Shown here piece after piece: positions 62,476 through 64,000 of a DNA stretch of 64,000 nt (positions within the stretch are counted from its first letter, which is position 1; each line of letters begins with the position of its first letter). The DNA comes from Ptiloglossa arizonensis (taxonomy: Eukaryota > Arthropoda > Insecta > Hymenoptera > Colletidae). The notes beneath the pieces were generated by a model that had not been told where the DNA came from, made no database searches, and saw nothing but the letters and a program-made list of their open reading frames with translations. The position numbers and the translations under genes are program-made. The stretch spans positions 310,001 to 374,000 of the forward strand of contig NW_027478891.1 of assembly GCF_051014685.1 (NCBI RefSeq), read 5' to 3'.

Positions 62476-64000
62476 ATGCTCGAAACGAGTAACTAGAACG
62501 GCCTAGGGGAAAAATACGCATACCGTTGTAATCGGTCGAGTTTCTACTTTCAGATGCAACAGAAATTTTGCGGATTGGTCAATCCGTTCGCGAGATATGG
62601 CAGTTTGGAGGTAAGAAACGCTTGAGAAACTCAAAATTTTCGCAGTTCTGATGCTCGACACGAATAACTAGAACGGCCTAGGGGAAAAGTGCGCATACCG
62701 TTGTAATCGGGCGAGTTTCTACTTTCAGATGCAACAGAAATTTTGCGGATTGGTCGATCCGTTCGCGAGATGTGGCAGTTTGGAAGTAAGAAACGCTTGA
62801 GAAACTCAAAATTTTCGCAGTTCTGATGCTCGACACGAATGACTAGAACGGCCTAGGGGAGAAGTACGCATACCGTTGTAATCGGGCGAGTTTCTACTTT
62901 CAGATGCAACAGAAATTATGCGGATTGGTCAATCCGTTCGCGAGATATGGCAGTTTGGAGGTAAGAAACGCTTGAGAAACTCAAAATTTCCGCAGTTCTG
63001 ATGCTCGAAACGAATAACTAGAACCGCTTAGGGGAAAAGTGCGCATACCGTTGTAATCGGGCGAGCTTCTACTTTCAGATGCAACAGAAATTTTGCGGAT
63101 TGATCAGTCCGTTCGCGAGATATGGCAGTTTGGAGATAAGAAACGCTTGAGAAACTCAAAATTTTCGCAGTTCTGATGCTCGAAACGAATAACTAGAACC
63201 GCCTAGGGGAAAAGTGCGCATAACGTTGTAATCGGGCGAGTTTCTACTTTCAGATGCAACAGAAATTTTGCGGATTGATCAATCCGTTCGCGAGATATGG
63301 CAGTTTGGAGATAAGAAACGCTTGAGAAACTCAAAATTTTCGCAGTTCTGATGCTCGACACGAAAAACTAGAACGACCTAGGGGAAAACTGCGCATACCG
63401 TTGTAATCGGGCGAGTTTCTACTTTCAGATGCAACAGAAATTTTGCAGATTGGTCGATCCGTTCGCGAGATGTGGCAGTTTGGAAGTAAGAAACGCTTGA
63501 GAAACTCAAAATTTTCGCAGTTCTGATGCTCGAAACGAATAACTAGAACCGCCTAGGGGAAAAGTGCGCATACCGTTGTAATCGGGCGAGCTTCTACTTT
63601 CAGATGCAACAGAAATTTTGCGGATTGATCAGTCCGTTCGCGAGATATGGCAGTTTGGAGATAAGAAACGCTTGAGAAACTCAAAATTTTCGCAGTTCTG
63701 ATGCTCGACACGAATAACTAGAACGGCCTAGGGGAAAATTGCGCATACCGTTGCAATCGGGCGAGTTTCTACTTTCAGATGCAACAGAAATTTTCCGGAT
63801 TGGTCAATCCGTTCGCGAGATATGGCAGTTTGGAAGTAAGAAACGCTTGAGAAACTCAAAATTTTCGCAGTTCTGATGCTCGACACGAATAACTAGAACG
63901 GCCTAGGGGCAAAGTGCGCATACCGTTGTAATCGGGCGAGTTTCTACTTTCAGAAGCAACAGAAATTTTGCGGATTGGTCAATCCGTTCGCGAGATATGG
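62476..64000. repeat. Partial third 11-mer (h i j k w x) followed by k l m, cut by the window edge
   Basis: Monomers 358-366 match monomers 327-335 (57,051-58,625) at an offset of 5,425 bp. They share CGCTTAGG in k, CATAACG in w, CGAAAAACTAG in x and the CTTGAG ending of x that leads into k. The array continues past base 64,000. Confidence 0.85.

Larger units (their letters stand above)
1..64000. repeat. 175-bp tandem satellite array filling the window
   Basis: Monomers run head to tail from base 1 to the window end, and each starts with atgctcga at 175(n-1)+1. Number 366, starting at 63,876, is cut by the window edge. I followed the start of every monomer and found no length change, inversion or foreign insertion. 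Adjacent monomers differ by a few percent: monomers 1 and 2 differ at 8 of 175 positions, whereas distant monomers of one class are often identical. This local divergence with long-range identity is the mark of a satellite with higher-order repeats. Such arrays typically form centromeric or pericentromeric heterochromatin; that role is inferred from architecture alone. The family is not one I recognise. Both ends of the array lie outside the window, so its full size is unknown. Confidence 0.99.

Noticed and set aside
1..64000. CRISPR-like regular repetition
   Set aside because: The repeat unit is 175 bp with no unique spacers. Every base belongs to the repeat.
1..64000. Transposon, insertion sequence, retroelement or viral remnant inside the array
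   Set aside because: No stretch departs from the 175-bp register or from the monomer sequence, so nothing is inserted.
1..64000. Ribosomal RNA, tRNA, telomere repeat, replication origin or bacterial operon features
   Set aside because: No matching motif or gene structure appears anywhere. The content is satellite only.

Overview
The whole window is one uninterrupted head-to-tail satellite DNA array. The monomer is 175 bp. Every monomer begins at 175(n-1)+1, so the window holds 365 complete monomers plus the first 125 bp of number 366 (from 63,876). All lie in the same orientation. I found no inserted element, no spacer and no inversion, and every monomer I read is exactly 175 bp long. There is no protein gene, RNA gene, mobile element or CRISPR array that I can support. 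The layout is typical of a centromeric or pericentromeric satellite of a eukaryote. I do not recognise the family or the species. The consensus monomer is about 45% GC and rich in CpG (13 sites, observed/expected about 1.5 by hand count). That fits a genome without CpG depletion, such as many invertebrates, better than a vertebrate; this is inference.

The monomers fall into recurring classes defined by diagnostic bases. Positions below are within the monomer, counting the A of atgctcga as 1; unlisted positions follow consensus. a: C95 A135. b: C35 T42 G48 A66 G106 G122 A135 C150 (b' has C48). c: C19. d: G20 T24 C35 G48 A66 A103 A136. e: C29 C54 T64. f: T24 C35 G48 (f' adds T85 C95 C139). g: T14 C35 G82 C83 A103 T110. 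h: A9 G14 A39 A41 T61. i: G106 G122 A135. j: G16 G36 A41 A93 C165. k: A9 C25 C66 A103 G107 A136 (k' lacks G107). l: T39 C54 C95 A135. m: C35 A80. m2: m plus A25 and C165. n: A9 G16 G28 G36 T139. o: A9 G16 T45 A93 T102. p: C35 A80 T135. q: T85 C95 C139. r: G152 A170. s: A9 A80 T135. t: A9 G16 G28 G36 A93 C165. u: as t but C46 and T165 (u' adds C39). v: 5' half of k joined to 3' half of r. w: A9 C25 A48 A103 A136. x: A15 A26 C39 A97 G106. y: T20 A26 A93. z: T7 A41 C54 A97.

The order of classes shows nested higher-order repeats. From 1 to about 24.85 kb is a domain of long, old multi-monomer units (classes a to t), containing duplications offset by 11,375 and 14,175 bp and a perfect 2,100-bp tandem duplication. 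From about 24.85 to 33.95 kb and again from about 37.6 to 54.1 kb is a second domain built from u-v-s-t-k-l-m2 units. It includes 17-mer, 15-mer, 6-mer and 3-mer repeats. Two islands of an 11-mer (a b c f g h i j k w x), at 33.95-37.6 kb and 54.1-58.1 kb, sit 20,125 bp apart around that domain. The right end has a tandem 9-mer (58.98-62.1 kb), a short patch rich in private mutations, and a third partial 11-mer running to the window edge.

Many junctions are hybrid monomers that switch class part-way without changing length. This is the expected trace of in-register unequal crossing-over and gene conversion. Within the monomer four things stand out: a 16-bp dyad, AAAATTTT and AAATTTT tracts, weak CENP-B-box-like matches, and a splice-acceptor/splice-donor arrangement that would frame a 57-nt open micro-exon. 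None of these is shown to be functional, and I found no demonstrable new biological system.
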